54,907 nucleotides of DNA, taken from NCBI GenBank assembly GCA_947632415.1, contig CANRPB010000003.1, positions 1 through 54,907 of the forward strand. The letters run 5' to 3'. Made by a program: the position numbers and the translations under genes. A model generated the notes under the pieces. That model ran no database searches and was not told where the DNA came from. It worked only from the letters and a program-made list of their open reading frames with translations. Positions 1-8,922 of this stretch are shown in pieces (position 1 is the first letter of the stretch; each line of letters starts with the position of its first letter). This DNA is from an uncultured Bacilli bacterium. Its GTDB lineage: Bacteria > Bacillota_I > Bacilli_A > RF39 > UBA660.

Positions 1-2067
1 ATTACAACAAAAAATCAATACATAATGAGTCAAGATTTTTATTTTGATATTGCGGATTTTGTTGAAATGACAGATTTTCAACCTATAGGCGTTCATGAAG
101 ACAACCCTAATGATAGAAATTTATATGTAGATGTAAATAATGAAGAGGGCATAGCATCTTTTAGATTTAGTAATCATTCTGCGGTTTATGGTACTTTACA
201 TATTTGTCGTTCATCTAGTATTAGTAATTTTACAATTTGGGAACACATATATGAAGGTCATGTCAACGACGCTATTGATATGACTATTACTGATAATACT
301 ATTGGTAGTCATATATGGTATCAATATTCTATTCAATTAGAGAATAGTGCTGGCGGTTTATCACAAGTTTATTATACTGATAAGTTTTTCCCAGAATTTT
401 ATGATGCTTTCTTTAGTCGTGGAGATATGCAATTAGCTATCAGATATGACTTTAAAGTAAGTAGCATGAAACCTGTGGTCAATCGTGCTAAAATGGATAC
501 TTTAGGTGGAAAATATCCAAGGTTTGCGGAAAATGCAGTTCTTGGATATAAACAATTTTCTATATCTGGCATTATATCTGCTGAAGCAGACTATAATCAA
601 TTATTTTTAAATAAAAGTAAATATTTCGGAAAAGAATATGATAATTATAGAGTTTATCTTTCACAAAATAAAATTCATGATTTAGTACGTAACGATTCTA
701 AAGATTATTTTGATAAACGTGGTAATTATTTAACTACAACAGAAGATGATTGGTTCTGGGAACGTGAATTCCGCGAAGAAGCTATGAAATTTTTAAATGA
801 TGGCGAGCCTAAACTTTTTAGATCTATGACTGAAGGACTTATACCAGTCATGCTAATGGATATTAATCTTACTCCAAAAGCGCAATTAAATCGCAAATTA
901 TATGATTTCACAGCTACAATGTATGAAATTGCGGATGGTCATTCGTTAGATGAATTAGCTGCTCTTGGAATTATTAATGTTCCAAGAATCGTACAAGAGC
1001 TTGGCGGAGCTCAAGAACAACAACCTACTGAGGACTACCGTACAGTTAGTATACCTGGTCAAGTATATGAGTTTTATCCGACAGATAATAATAATATGAT
1101 AACTAGTGGTATTATATATAGTAAATTGATGGATAGATATGCGGCAGGTGGTGTATATTCACTCAAAGAAGCATACGAGCCGTATATTAAAAATACTCGT
1201 ATTTATTTTCATACTGATCCACATATGTTCTTATTCGGACCCAATAATAGTATACAATTAATAAAGACTCCAACTACTGAACAATTACAATCTAAAAGAA
1301 TTAAACTCGGATACACTTTTCAGTTACAAACTGCGGATAGCATTGGATGGACTACAATTTTTGTTAATGAACGAGGATATTATCAAATTCCTAACAAATT
1401 AAATGTAACGGGTATTGCATTCAATCAATATCAAGATTTAGAGAGTAGTTTTGAGGGTGATAGAGTAACGATTAATTATATTATCACTTATAAAGAAAAA
1501 AGTTCTGATAAAACTATTGTTAGTTCTCAAACTATTGATAGAACAATTATTGGGCAATATCAAAGTGTATTTCCACCTAATTATTATCTCGGAGAAGTTA
1601 TTAGAGCAAGATATAATTATATTACAGAGTACTATGAACAAATGATGCAATTTTGGCGCGGTATTTGTTTAGATGTTACTCCTTATGCGGTTGCTTATAT
1701 TAAATATTATAATCAAAATGATTATCAAGAATTTGTTGTAGGTGAAACGGGAATACTCCATATGTTAAAAGATGTACCTGTTTCTGATATGTGTTTCTTA
1801 GGGAAATATATGGTTGAAAAGCCATTTGAACGACAAAAATATTTAGATGAACAAGAGTATGTCACTGATCCTGGAACTTATATAGAAATAGAAGAGATTA
1901 AAAAGCCTATAAATAATACTGTTTATAATATCGGAGATAAAAAATATATTTATTATCATGATGCTTGGGAAGATTTTAAAGATAAAGGAAATGGCTCTGG
2001 TATTGCGGCTGTTAATATAGAAGGCGCAATTAATTTCTTAGGGGACGTAGTACAAATAAATAGATAG
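1..2067 (+). CDS. Phage tail/baseplate protein, probably 5'-truncated at the window edge
   Basis: The first in-frame ATG is at 25, but no ribosome site precedes it and the frame is open back to base 1, so the gene probably begins left of the window. About 680 residues are visible, rich in aromatic, Asn and beta-type sequence. The stretch around residues 150-310 (KMDTLGGKYPRF, then LFRSMTEGLIPVMLMD) resembles distal tail or baseplate proteins of Clostridia phages, which join the tail tube to the adsorption apparatus. It is followed 9 bases later by a tail-hub-like gene, which fits the usual tail order. The exact subfamily is inferred from general resemblance and gene order, not from a catalytic motif. 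Confidence 0.6.
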   Translation: MTTKNQYIMSQDFYFDIADFVEMTDFQPIGVHEDNPNDRNLYVDVNNEEGIASFRFSNHSAVYGTLHICRSSSISNFTIWEHIYEGHVNDAIDMTITDNTIGSHIWYQYSIQLENSAGGLSQVYYTDKFFPEFYDAFFSRGDMQLAIRYDFKVSSMKPVVNRAKMDTLGGKYPRFAENAVLGYKQFSISGIISAEADYNQLFLNKSKYFGKEYDNYRVYLSQNKIHDLVRNDSKDYFDKRGNYLTTTEDDWFWEREFREEAMKFLNDGEPKLFRSMTEGLIPVMLMDINLTPKAQLNRKLYDFTATMYEIADGHSLDELAALGIINVPRIVQELGGAQEQQPTEDYRTVSIPGQVYEFYPTDNNNMITSGIIYSKLMDRYAAGGVYSLKEAYEPYIKNTRIYFHTDPHMFLFGPNNSIQLIKTPTTEQLQSKRIKLGYTFQLQTADSIGWTTIFVNERGYYQIPNKLNVTGIAFNQYQDLESSFEGDRVTINYIITYKEKSSDKTIVSSQTIDRTIIGQYQSVFPPNYYLGEVIRARYNYITEYYEQMMQFWRGICLDVTPYAVAYIKYYNQNDYQEFVVGETGILHMLKDVPVSDMCFLGKYMVEKPFERQKYLDEQEYVTDPGTYIEIEEIKKPINNTVYNIGDKKYIYYHDAWEDFKDKGNGSGIAAVNIEGAINFLGDVVQINR

Positions 2068-2076
2068 GAGGTTTTA

Positions 2077-4290
2077 ATGTTTAGAAAAAATTATCCTTGG
2101 CTAAATAGCCCTTGGGTAAATAATATCAATGAACAAAATGAACGACAAAACTTCCTATCTTTAATTGATAATTTCGTTAATCAAAAGCAATATATAAAAA
2201 TTACTTTACTTGATTGGCAAGAAAATGGTCTTAAAGAAATAGAAGGAGAATTAACTTCTGGTACATTAACTAAAGATGGTTCTTCTAGTGTTCGTTGCAC
2301 AGGTACTTTATCTACCTCTGTAAGTGGTACAGCATATTCTGTAGATGATGCGAATATGGACTTTGCAATAAATAAAAAAATATTTATTGAAATAGGTATT
2401 CAAAATAAAACTCCATATTACCCTAATTATCCAATTATATATTTCCCGCAAGGGGTATTTTTTATTTCTACTTTTAATATCGCATCTAGCGCTACTGGGA
2501 GTGTTAATATATCTTTACAATTAAAAGATAAAATGGCTGGTTTAAATGGCGATGTAGGTGGGGTGTTTCCTGCCACTACTATTTTAGATGAAATGGATAC
2601 TCAATTACCAGATGGCAGTTATGCTACTCAAAAAGTATTAGTTCTCAATATTATTAATGAAGTAGTAAATCATATCGGGGGAGAATTATTAAGTAATATT
2701 GTAATTGAAGATGTTCCTCCACGTATCCAACGCGTAATGCAATGGAACGGAGAAAACCCTTTATGGATGCGAGAACAAGGTAATATTACAACTGGTATAT
2801 ATTACGATGTATCAGTAGAAACACCGGCAGATCCAGAAGAATGGGTTCAATATCGTCGAGGAGATGATGTTGGATATATTTTTGACGATTTTTATTATAC
2901 TGATGAATTAGTTGCAGCTCCTGGAGAAAGTGTTACTTCTATTCTTGATAAATTAGTTGAATATCTAGGCAATTTTGAATATTTTTATGATGAATTTGGA
3001 GTATTCCATTTTAGAGAAATCAAAAACTATATGAATACTACACAAGCATCTATTGTAGAAATGGCATATAAACAATATGATTATTTAGTAGATATTACAA
3101 CTGGTAAAAGTGTATTTAATTTTAGTGATGATAAAAATTTAATTAATATTACAGCGAATCCGCAATATGGCAATATTAAAAATGATTTTGTTGTACAAGG
3201 ATTGCGGAAAGGTACTAATTCTGATATTAGCTATCCTGTTACTTACCATTTAGCTATTGATTATAAACCAAGAGTAGGAAACACTTATAGAGATTTATTT
3301 ATTTATAAATCTCCTACTGATGGTTTAATTAAAGCTATTTTCCCATTACACGTAGATAAACTGCCAGAAGTAGGTAATTTTAATATTTTTTATATGCTTG
3401 AAAATGATACATCACAATGTTGGTTCTGGGCAGAAAATAACGAGTATATTCCAATAGAACCAATAAAATATTATTCTCGTAATGAAATGGATGAAGGATA
3501 CGTAACTAAAGATTGGCGTACAGAGATTTATTTGCGGGGCTTATTGGCTCGTAATAACGGAACTGATGCTTCTCAATATTATACAAGATTAACTAATAAT
3601 ATAGAAAATAATACTGGTATTGCTTATCCTTGGATTGATAATTTATTTAATATAACGAAGCATGAAAAAATAGATGTAGATTTTTATTATGAAGAACTAC
3701 AAGCTTTTTGGCCTGAAATATATGATTTAGAAAAACAACAATTCTGGGCAGAAGCAGAAGATAAAAGTTTATCTCATACTGCTCTTACCCAAGGTAATTA
3801 TTTTTTAGATTTTATTGATCCTTCTACATCTGGTATGGGTAAGTTTGCGGTTAATGCTATAGGTCGTCGTACTCAAGTAATTTCAAATGATAAAATTAAT
3901 TGTTTATTTGAACCAGTATTTCCTGATATTAATTTTATTAATATTGATGAAGATAATGCGGAAGAACTTCGCAATGAATGTATTAGAGTAGGTAAGCCTT
4001 TCTCGCAAATACATGGAGAAATATTTTATGCATTTGCGACTGGTGGGTATCATAATGCAGCATTTGATGAAATTAAATATCAATTATATGTTCATACGAA
4101 TTATGCAACCACTCTTTCTTTAATAGCACTTCCCGCGTATTATCTTGAGCCAAATAGCCGTGTTACTATTAATGATAAATCTACTAATACATATGGGGAT
4201 TATATGATTAGTACTATTACCTTACCTCTTGGAGCGGGTAATACTATGTCAGTTGCAGCAAGTGAGTTAAATATGGACAGATATTTTTAA
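2077..4290 (+). CDS. Tail/baseplate hub protein (DUF5048-like, Tal N-terminal type)
   Basis: Encodes 737 residues with an AGGAGG site 6 bases before the ATG. The N-terminal part (residues 40-170) reads like the first beta domain of gp27/Tal-type hub proteins, including the phrase YFPQGVFFIS. A middle part around residues 290-330 (SILDKLVEYLGNFEYFYDEFG) is the typical hub segment in which a helix is followed by an acidic strand. Such proteins cap the tail tube and carry tail tip components. It lies directly after the preceding tail gene and before further baseplate genes. The DUF5048 label is from memory of the pattern; a structure prediction would settle it. Confidence 0.6.
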   Translation: MFRKNYPWLNSPWVNNINEQNERQNFLSLIDNFVNQKQYIKITLLDWQENGLKEIEGELTSGTLTKDGSSSVRCTGTLSTSVSGTAYSVDDANMDFAINKKIFIEIGIQNKTPYYPNYPIIYFPQGVFFISTFNIASSATGSVNISLQLKDKMAGLNGDVGGVFPATTILDEMDTQLPDGSYATQKVLVLNIINEVVNHIGGELLSNIVIEDVPPRIQRVMQWNGENPLWMREQGNITTGIYYDVSVETPADPEEWVQYRRGDDVGYIFDDFYYTDELVAAPGESVTSILDKLVEYLGNFEYFYDEFGVFHFREIKNYMNTTQASIVEMAYKQYDYLVDITTGKSVFNFSDDKNLINITANPQYGNIKNDFVVQGLRKGTNSDISYPVTYHLAIDYKPRVGNTYRDLFIYKSPTDGLIKAIFPLHVDKLPEVGNFNIFYMLENDTSQCWFWAENNEYIPIEPIKYYSRNEMDEGYVTKDWRTEIYLRGLLARNNGTDASQYYTRLTNNIENNTGIAYPWIDNLFNITKHEKIDVDFYYEELQAFWPEIYDLEKQQFWAEAEDKSLSHTALTQGNYFLDFIDPSTSGMGKFAVNAIGRRTQVISNDKINCLFEPVFPDINFINIDEDNAEELRNECIRVGKPFSQIHGEIFYAFATGGYHNAAFDEIKYQLYVHTNYATTLSLIALPAYYLEPNSRVTINDKSTNTYGDYMISTITLPLGAGNTMSVAASELNMDRYF

Positions 4291-4373
4291 AATATTTGGG
4301 TATTTTATTAAAATTTATATCTTGTATTTTTTATATATTAATGAGGATTTTATGAGGTATAAGGAGGTTATTA

Positions 4374-5315
4374 ATGGCATTAACATTAGGCCAATATCGT
4401 TTTAGCGGTAGAGGCGCTACGTCAGAAATGACTCCTGTCCTTAGTTATAAGCCAGTTAGCGTTTCAACTGGCTCTTCTACTGATAATGCTTCTTTTTATG
4501 ATGTTCAAATTTCTCCTAATGAGGGACAATTTGTTCAAGATCAAGACTATTACTTACGTATAGCTATTCCAAGAGATATGAACTATACCATGAGTTTTGA
4601 TTTACAACTTACTAAAGTTGAAGGTAGTTCTGAAGAAGTTTATCAATTTATTAAAAATATTACTTTGGAACGCGGCGGTACAGGAGATAATGTTTATAAA
4701 ATTGTATTATTTGAAAATGCCGATGGTGTTATAGATGTACAAATTCCATTACCCTATGTCAAGAATAATTCGAGTACCCGCAATAAAATATATTATGATG
4801 CAGAAAATGATAAATATTACATCGGTTTAGGTGGGACAGATTATCAATTAACCGATAAATTTAATGCTATGTCAGTTCTCGCTTCTTGGATCGTAGAACT
4901 TGATGATAATTATGGTGTTTTTGAAATGGTATTTAGACCTATTGATATAGGCTTTACACATATCCATTTGCGGATGGTACGTACTGCGGAAGATTACAAT
5001 ATTCAAAGAGTAAATGAAGATATGCAAACAGAGTTTGGTCGCAAATTAGATATATCAAAAATTAGATGTGAACTTTATCAATTAATTAATTTAGTTGATA
5101 CTCTTTCACCTATCGGAATACTTGAAAGAATCGGTATTTGGTCGCATCCTGGACTACTAATGAGTATTAATGGTGAAGAAATTAGAGTAACTGCGAGTGG
5201 CTTTTATGAATTAGATGCGATACCTATTACTTCTCTTGGTATTGTTGCTAAAGATAATGATTATACTGATTTCTTTACTATTGATTATGAATATGATGCC
5301 GAGACAGAAGGATAG
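4374..5315 (+). CDS. Tail/baseplate structural protein, family unknown
   Basis: A 313-residue protein with a strong AAGGAGG site 7 bases before the ATG. No family is recognised. The sequence is soluble, beta-rich and acidic, without signal peptide or membrane segment, and contains long DxxY-type strands typical of baseplate proteins. An 83-base gap before it holds only the AT-rich leader and ribosome site. Position between the hub-like gene and a large baseplate gene implies a structural role in the tail tip; this is inference from context only. Confidence 0.5.
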   Translation: MALTLGQYRFSGRGATSEMTPVLSYKPVSVSTGSSTDNASFYDVQISPNEGQFVQDQDYYLRIAIPRDMNYTMSFDLQLTKVEGSSEEVYQFIKNITLERGGTGDNVYKIVLFENADGVIDVQIPLPYVKNNSSTRNKIYYDAENDKYYIGLGGTDYQLTDKFNAMSVLASWIVELDDNYGVFEMVFRPIDIGFTHIHLRMVRTAEDYNIQRVNEDMQTEFGRKLDISKIRCELYQLINLVDTLSPIGILERIGIWSHPGLLMSINGEEIRVTASGFYELDAIPITSLGIVAKDNDYTDFFTIDYEYDAETEG

Positions 5316-5325
5316 GAGGTCTTAG

Positions 5326-7542
5326 GTGGATAGCTTATATGGTGGCCATCCTGGGGTCAGTTTTATCCTTTCAGCAAGTTATAAATCTGTTGAAGAAATG
5401 ATTAATGCCTTCAAACAAGGATCTGATTATAAAGATGTTTGGTTTGGAGAATATTGTTTAGTTGATACCATTAACAAACAAGATATTGATAATGGTAAAA
5501 TTTATAGACGTGGCTTAGATTATCAAAATGCAGTAGGTGGAGCTGAATATATAGGCCAGATAGTTGGTCCTTCTGGGCCTACCCCATATTTCCAAATTGA
5601 TACATTAGAAGAAACTAAAGAACGAGCTGAGATTGAAGCTGATGGTGAATTAGTTTGGAAAACTTATCCAACTGGTCGTAGTGAAGATGGAAAATATACT
5701 TTAGAATATAATGGTAATGGTCAAGATATAGCAGAATTTGAATTTGATACTTCTAATGTACTAGTCCCAGGAAAAGTTGATGAAGATGTATTCAATGATT
5801 CTATTAAATATACTTGGGTAAATATCAGAGATAATACTAATGCCGCTGATTCCTGGTTTTATGTTGGTTTTAAAATCCCTTATACAGTAATTGAATATGG
5901 TATTCATAGTGTTAGTCCATATGATGAATTAGGAAATCGTAAAGATCAAGCAGATATTGAACGTAAAGATACACAGCAACATCCTTTTTATGAATTTTGG
6001 GAATTAGGCGTTCCTAAAGGCATTAAAGGTGATGTACTTCGTAATTTACGAGTTATTATTCCAACACAAGAAGATGTTATATATTCTATAGATAATATTA
6101 CTGTTGAAAAAAATGAAAAAACTGGTCAATATACTTCTAAGTTTGGTAAAGCTGGTTATGATGGACAGCAAGAAGATATTAACGGTAAACGCAAAATTTT
6201 AGTTTTTGACTATACAGTTTATGACGAAACTGAGCAAGGTACGACTGTTATGGTTTACCTTGGTGATTTTAATTTAATTGATGCAGTTAAATTAGATGAA
6301 GAAGGTACATTAACTTTTGAATTTAGTCATGATGATGATGGAATATTTGAAAAGAAAATACGTTGGATCGATTTAATCGAATTAACTGAAGGTACCGGCA
6401 CTCAAGGGGGACATATTACATTTACATGGAATAATGACTCTCCGCAAGATAAAACTGAATTTGATATTTCATGGCTTAAAGTTTTAGAAATATTAGAAAA
6501 CGGTACTATTCGTTATACATTTGCAGGTACTCCTGAAATATCAGAACTCCCGCGAGGTATAGAGAGTATAGAAGATGGCGTTTATGAACTTAAAAATTTC
6601 TTAACTTGGATTCAAGGCGCGGATTTTTCTAATGAAACTGGTAAATTAACTTTTAAAAATAATCGTGGTGAAGTAGTTTATGAGACTACTGTGAGTATTA
6701 TAAATAGTGCGATTATTGATTCAGAAGGCCATATTACTTTTTATACTACAACAGATGCAGAAATACCTGTTTTAGATAAAGATGGTGAAAATCCTTTTAT
6801 AGTTAAAACGATTGAAGATATAAAATTATCTAATGATTTGCGAGAAGATCATCATATCCAAATTAAAACGAATGTTGATGAAGATTATGTCTCTATTGGA
6901 GATCCGATTAATTTTATAGAAGATATTGTTATATTACCTAGTAATTTTCATCTATTAGTTTTATTTAGCGATCCTGAACATAGAGTAACCGCAGAAGATT
7001 TAGATGAAGATGGCTATGATACTTATGGTAATCAATGGTATAATAATATTCAAAATAGTAAAGGTATAAATCTTGGTGAAGATATATATTGGCGAGATTA
7101 TGGCGCAGTTAAAGACCAAAGTGGCATTTTAGTTGGTTTTAATATTCTTCAACAAGAAGTTTTAGATGCGGGCTTTACTGATGTATTAGAATATTTAAAT
7201 AATAAATATCCTAATGGCTTGACTGAAGAACAAAATAAGCCAGGTTATCCTCCGCTCGTTGGTAAAATTATTACTTGGAGCGAAGGAGATGAAGATAGCA
7301 AACAATTTTATGGTTATGACTATAATCTTGAAACATGGTATTATTTAGGTGAAGTTGAACCTAATACAGCTATGCGAGATGTACGTCTACTTAATCATAC
7401 CGTTGTTACTACTGAAGATGCTATTAAAGAACTTAAAAGATGGATTCCTTCAAATGGTGTACTAATTGAAGGAGATAATTTTAATTATAATAATGAAGCC
7501 ATACCTGTTTATTGGGAACCTGGATATACAGCATGGACTTAA
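5326..7542 (+). CDS. Large baseplate/tail appendage protein
   Basis: Encodes 738 residues from a GTG start (AGGAGGTCTTAG precedes it). The N-terminus (YGGHPGVSFILSASYKSVEE, then DNGKIYRRGLDY and GQIVGPSG) follows a pattern common in baseplate or upper-baseplate proteins of Clostridia phages, where it leads into a long beta-rich, acidic, repetitive shaft. Asp/Glu-rich segments at about residues 320-345 and 555-575 could bind calcium, but no canonical loop is claimed. The following gene starts inside its last codons, indicating translational coupling. Confidence 0.55.
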   Translation: MDSLYGGHPGVSFILSASYKSVEEMINAFKQGSDYKDVWFGEYCLVDTINKQDIDNGKIYRRGLDYQNAVGGAEYIGQIVGPSGPTPYFQIDTLEETKERAEIEADGELVWKTYPTGRSEDGKYTLEYNGNGQDIAEFEFDTSNVLVPGKVDEDVFNDSIKYTWVNIRDNTNAADSWFYVGFKIPYTVIEYGIHSVSPYDELGNRKDQADIERKDTQQHPFYEFWELGVPKGIKGDVLRNLRVIIPTQEDVIYSIDNITVEKNEKTGQYTSKFGKAGYDGQQEDINGKRKILVFDYTVYDETEQGTTVMVYLGDFNLIDAVKLDEEGTLTFEFSHDDDGIFEKKIRWIDLIELTEGTGTQGGHITFTWNNDSPQDKTEFDISWLKVLEILENGTIRYTFAGTPEISELPRGIESIEDGVYELKNFLTWIQGADFSNETGKLTFKNNRGEVVYETTVSIINSAIIDSEGHITFYTTTDAEIPVLDKDGENPFIVKTIEDIKLSNDLREDHHIQIKTNVDEDYVSIGDPINFIEDIVILPSNFHLLVLFSDPEHRVTAEDLDEDGYDTYGNQWYNNIQNSKGINLGEDIYWRDYGAVKDQSGILVGFNILQQEVLDAGFTDVLEYLNNKYPNGLTEEQNKPGYPPLVGKIITWSEGDEDSKQFYGYDYNLETWYYLGEVEPNTAMRDVRLLNHTVVTTEDAIKELKRWIPSNGVLIEGDNFNYNNEAIPVYWEPGYTAWT

Positions 7543-7868
7543 AACAATTTATTGGCCCGTTCAAAAAAGGCCAACGTTTAACAGTTCCCGCGGAAATAGG
7601 TAGTACATATGTTCATATTGGTATTCAAATACCAAAGATGGCGCCTATAGGAATTGCAGCAACAGTTGTTAATGATGATGGAACAATTACAAAAACAGGT
7701 GAATGGCGAGAATCAAGAGAAAAAATTCAACTTACCGTGAATGGAGTAAATTTACAAATTCATAGAAGAGGAATTTTAGAATTTGATTTATTGGGTGAAA
7801 TTGAATGGAATATAGTATTTCAACAAGATTTACCGCATGAAACTATTATTGATATAGTGAGAGAATAA
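7533..7868 (+). CDS. Small tail-associated protein, unknown function
   Basis: A 111-residue protein beginning MDLKQFIGPF, with its ATG inside the last ten bases of the upstream baseplate gene. A TTG codon at 7512 would extend the frame by seven residues, but the ATG is the more likely start. The protein appears beta-rich and soluble, and ends 15 bases before the fibre gene. No family recognised. Coupling to its neighbours suggests a small baseplate or fibre-connector subunit. Confidence 0.5.
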   Translation: MDLKQFIGPFKKGQRLTVPAEIGSTYVHIGIQIPKMAPIGIAATVVNDDGTITKTGEWRESREKIQLTVNGVNLQIHRRGILEFDLLGEIEWNIVFQQDLPHETIIDIVRE

Positions 7869-7883
7869 AGGGGTGATATTAGG

Positions 7884-8897
7884 GTGACTAAGGGTAATCC
7901 AAATGATGAGTCATTGCGAGAATCCGTACAAATAAATATATACGATGATAATGCTCAAAAACTTAAACCTTTGTATATCGCCCCTGATGCTACAGACCAA
8001 ATTCGTGGTGATGTATATTTAACAGATACAATAAATAATGAATTAGATGCTACTACTGGAGTTACAGCTATTACTCCAAAAGCAGTATCTGACACAGCTA
8101 TAGCTGATTTAGTTAAAGATGCAAAACTTGCAGCCCAAGCTGCTCAAGAAGCTGCTCAAGCTGCTAAAGATATATCTGATACTATTGGATCAACAGTTAA
8201 AGCTGAAGTAGCAGCTTTTATGAAAGATCTAATTATTGATATTGAACATGGCGGTACTAGTGCTAATAATATAGAGCAAGCAAGAACTAATTTGGGGTTA
8301 GGTACTATTGCTACATTAAATACTCCACTTGCTATTGAATATGGAGGTACTAATGCTATTACCGCTCCAGCTGCAAGAGCTAATTTAGGTCTTGGCACTA
8401 TTGCAACACTTAATAGTCCTCTCCCTGTTACCAATGGTGGTACTGGTGCTAATATTGCTAAGGCTGCTATTCATAATCTTGGAGGTATATATGCAGGTGG
8501 TGCCTTAGATTATGTTGCTGTAGGTGCTGATCTGAATACAGCTCCATATATCAACTTCGGTCAGTGGTCTAAGAATGCTAATAATACCACCATAAAAAAT
8601 GGACCTGCAGGAGTTGAGGGTGAATGGTGGATGCTCTACTGTCTTCAGGCTTATGGAGATGGTAATGCTAGATTCCAAGTTATCATCACTCTTAAAAGCC
8701 GTATGTTCATACGTCATATTACGAGTGCAGGAGATCCTGGTATCTGGGGTGGATGGAATGAGTTCTATAACTCGGTATCTTCACCTGCAGTTCCTATAAC
8801 TAAAGGTGGTACTGGAGCTACAGCAGTTGCTGCTGCATTGAATAATTTGGAAATTACACCTATTACTAATGCTGAAATAGATGCAATGTTTGTATAA
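7884..8897 (+). CDS. Tail fibre with GGTG-type repeats and a knob-like C-terminal domain
   Basis: A 337-residue fibre protein starting at GTG (ribosome site AAAGGGGTGAT). Residues 1-60 carry an adaptor segment (KGNPNDES, then APDATDQIRGDVYLTD) shared with the fibre gene at 11942. Residues 75-110 form an Ala-rich helix. Residues 120-200 contain three copies of the fibre repeat with GGT(S/N/G)A and NLGLGTIATLN. Residues 205-300 (AVGADLNTAPYINFG ... GGWNEFYN) resemble pyocin-knob-type tip domains. The tip-encoding bases, about 8470-8780, look more GC-rich than the rest, as if the tip domain was exchanged horizontally. The gene lies directly upstream of the DGR target gene. Confidence 0.75.
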   Translation: MTKGNPNDESLRESVQINIYDDNAQKLKPLYIAPDATDQIRGDVYLTDTINNELDATTGVTAITPKAVSDTAIADLVKDAKLAAQAAQEAAQAAKDISDTIGSTVKAEVAAFMKDLIIDIEHGGTSANNIEQARTNLGLGTIATLNTPLAIEYGGTNAITAPAARANLGLGTIATLNSPLPVTNGGTGANIAKAAIHNLGGIYAGGALDYVAVGADLNTAPYINFGQWSKNANNTTIKNGPAGVEGEWWMLYCLQAYGDGNARFQVIITLKSRMFIRHITSAGDPGIWGGWNEFYNSVSSPAVPITKGGTGATAVAAALNNLEITPITNAEIDAMFV

Positions 8898-8922
8898 TTA
8901 ATAGAAATAAAAGGAGAAAATT

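Noticed and set aside
8156..8434. Antisense open frame of 92 codons in the fibre gene
   Set aside because: It mirrors the Gly/Ala/Leu repeats of the fibre; there is no ribosome site and the strand is opposite to the operon.
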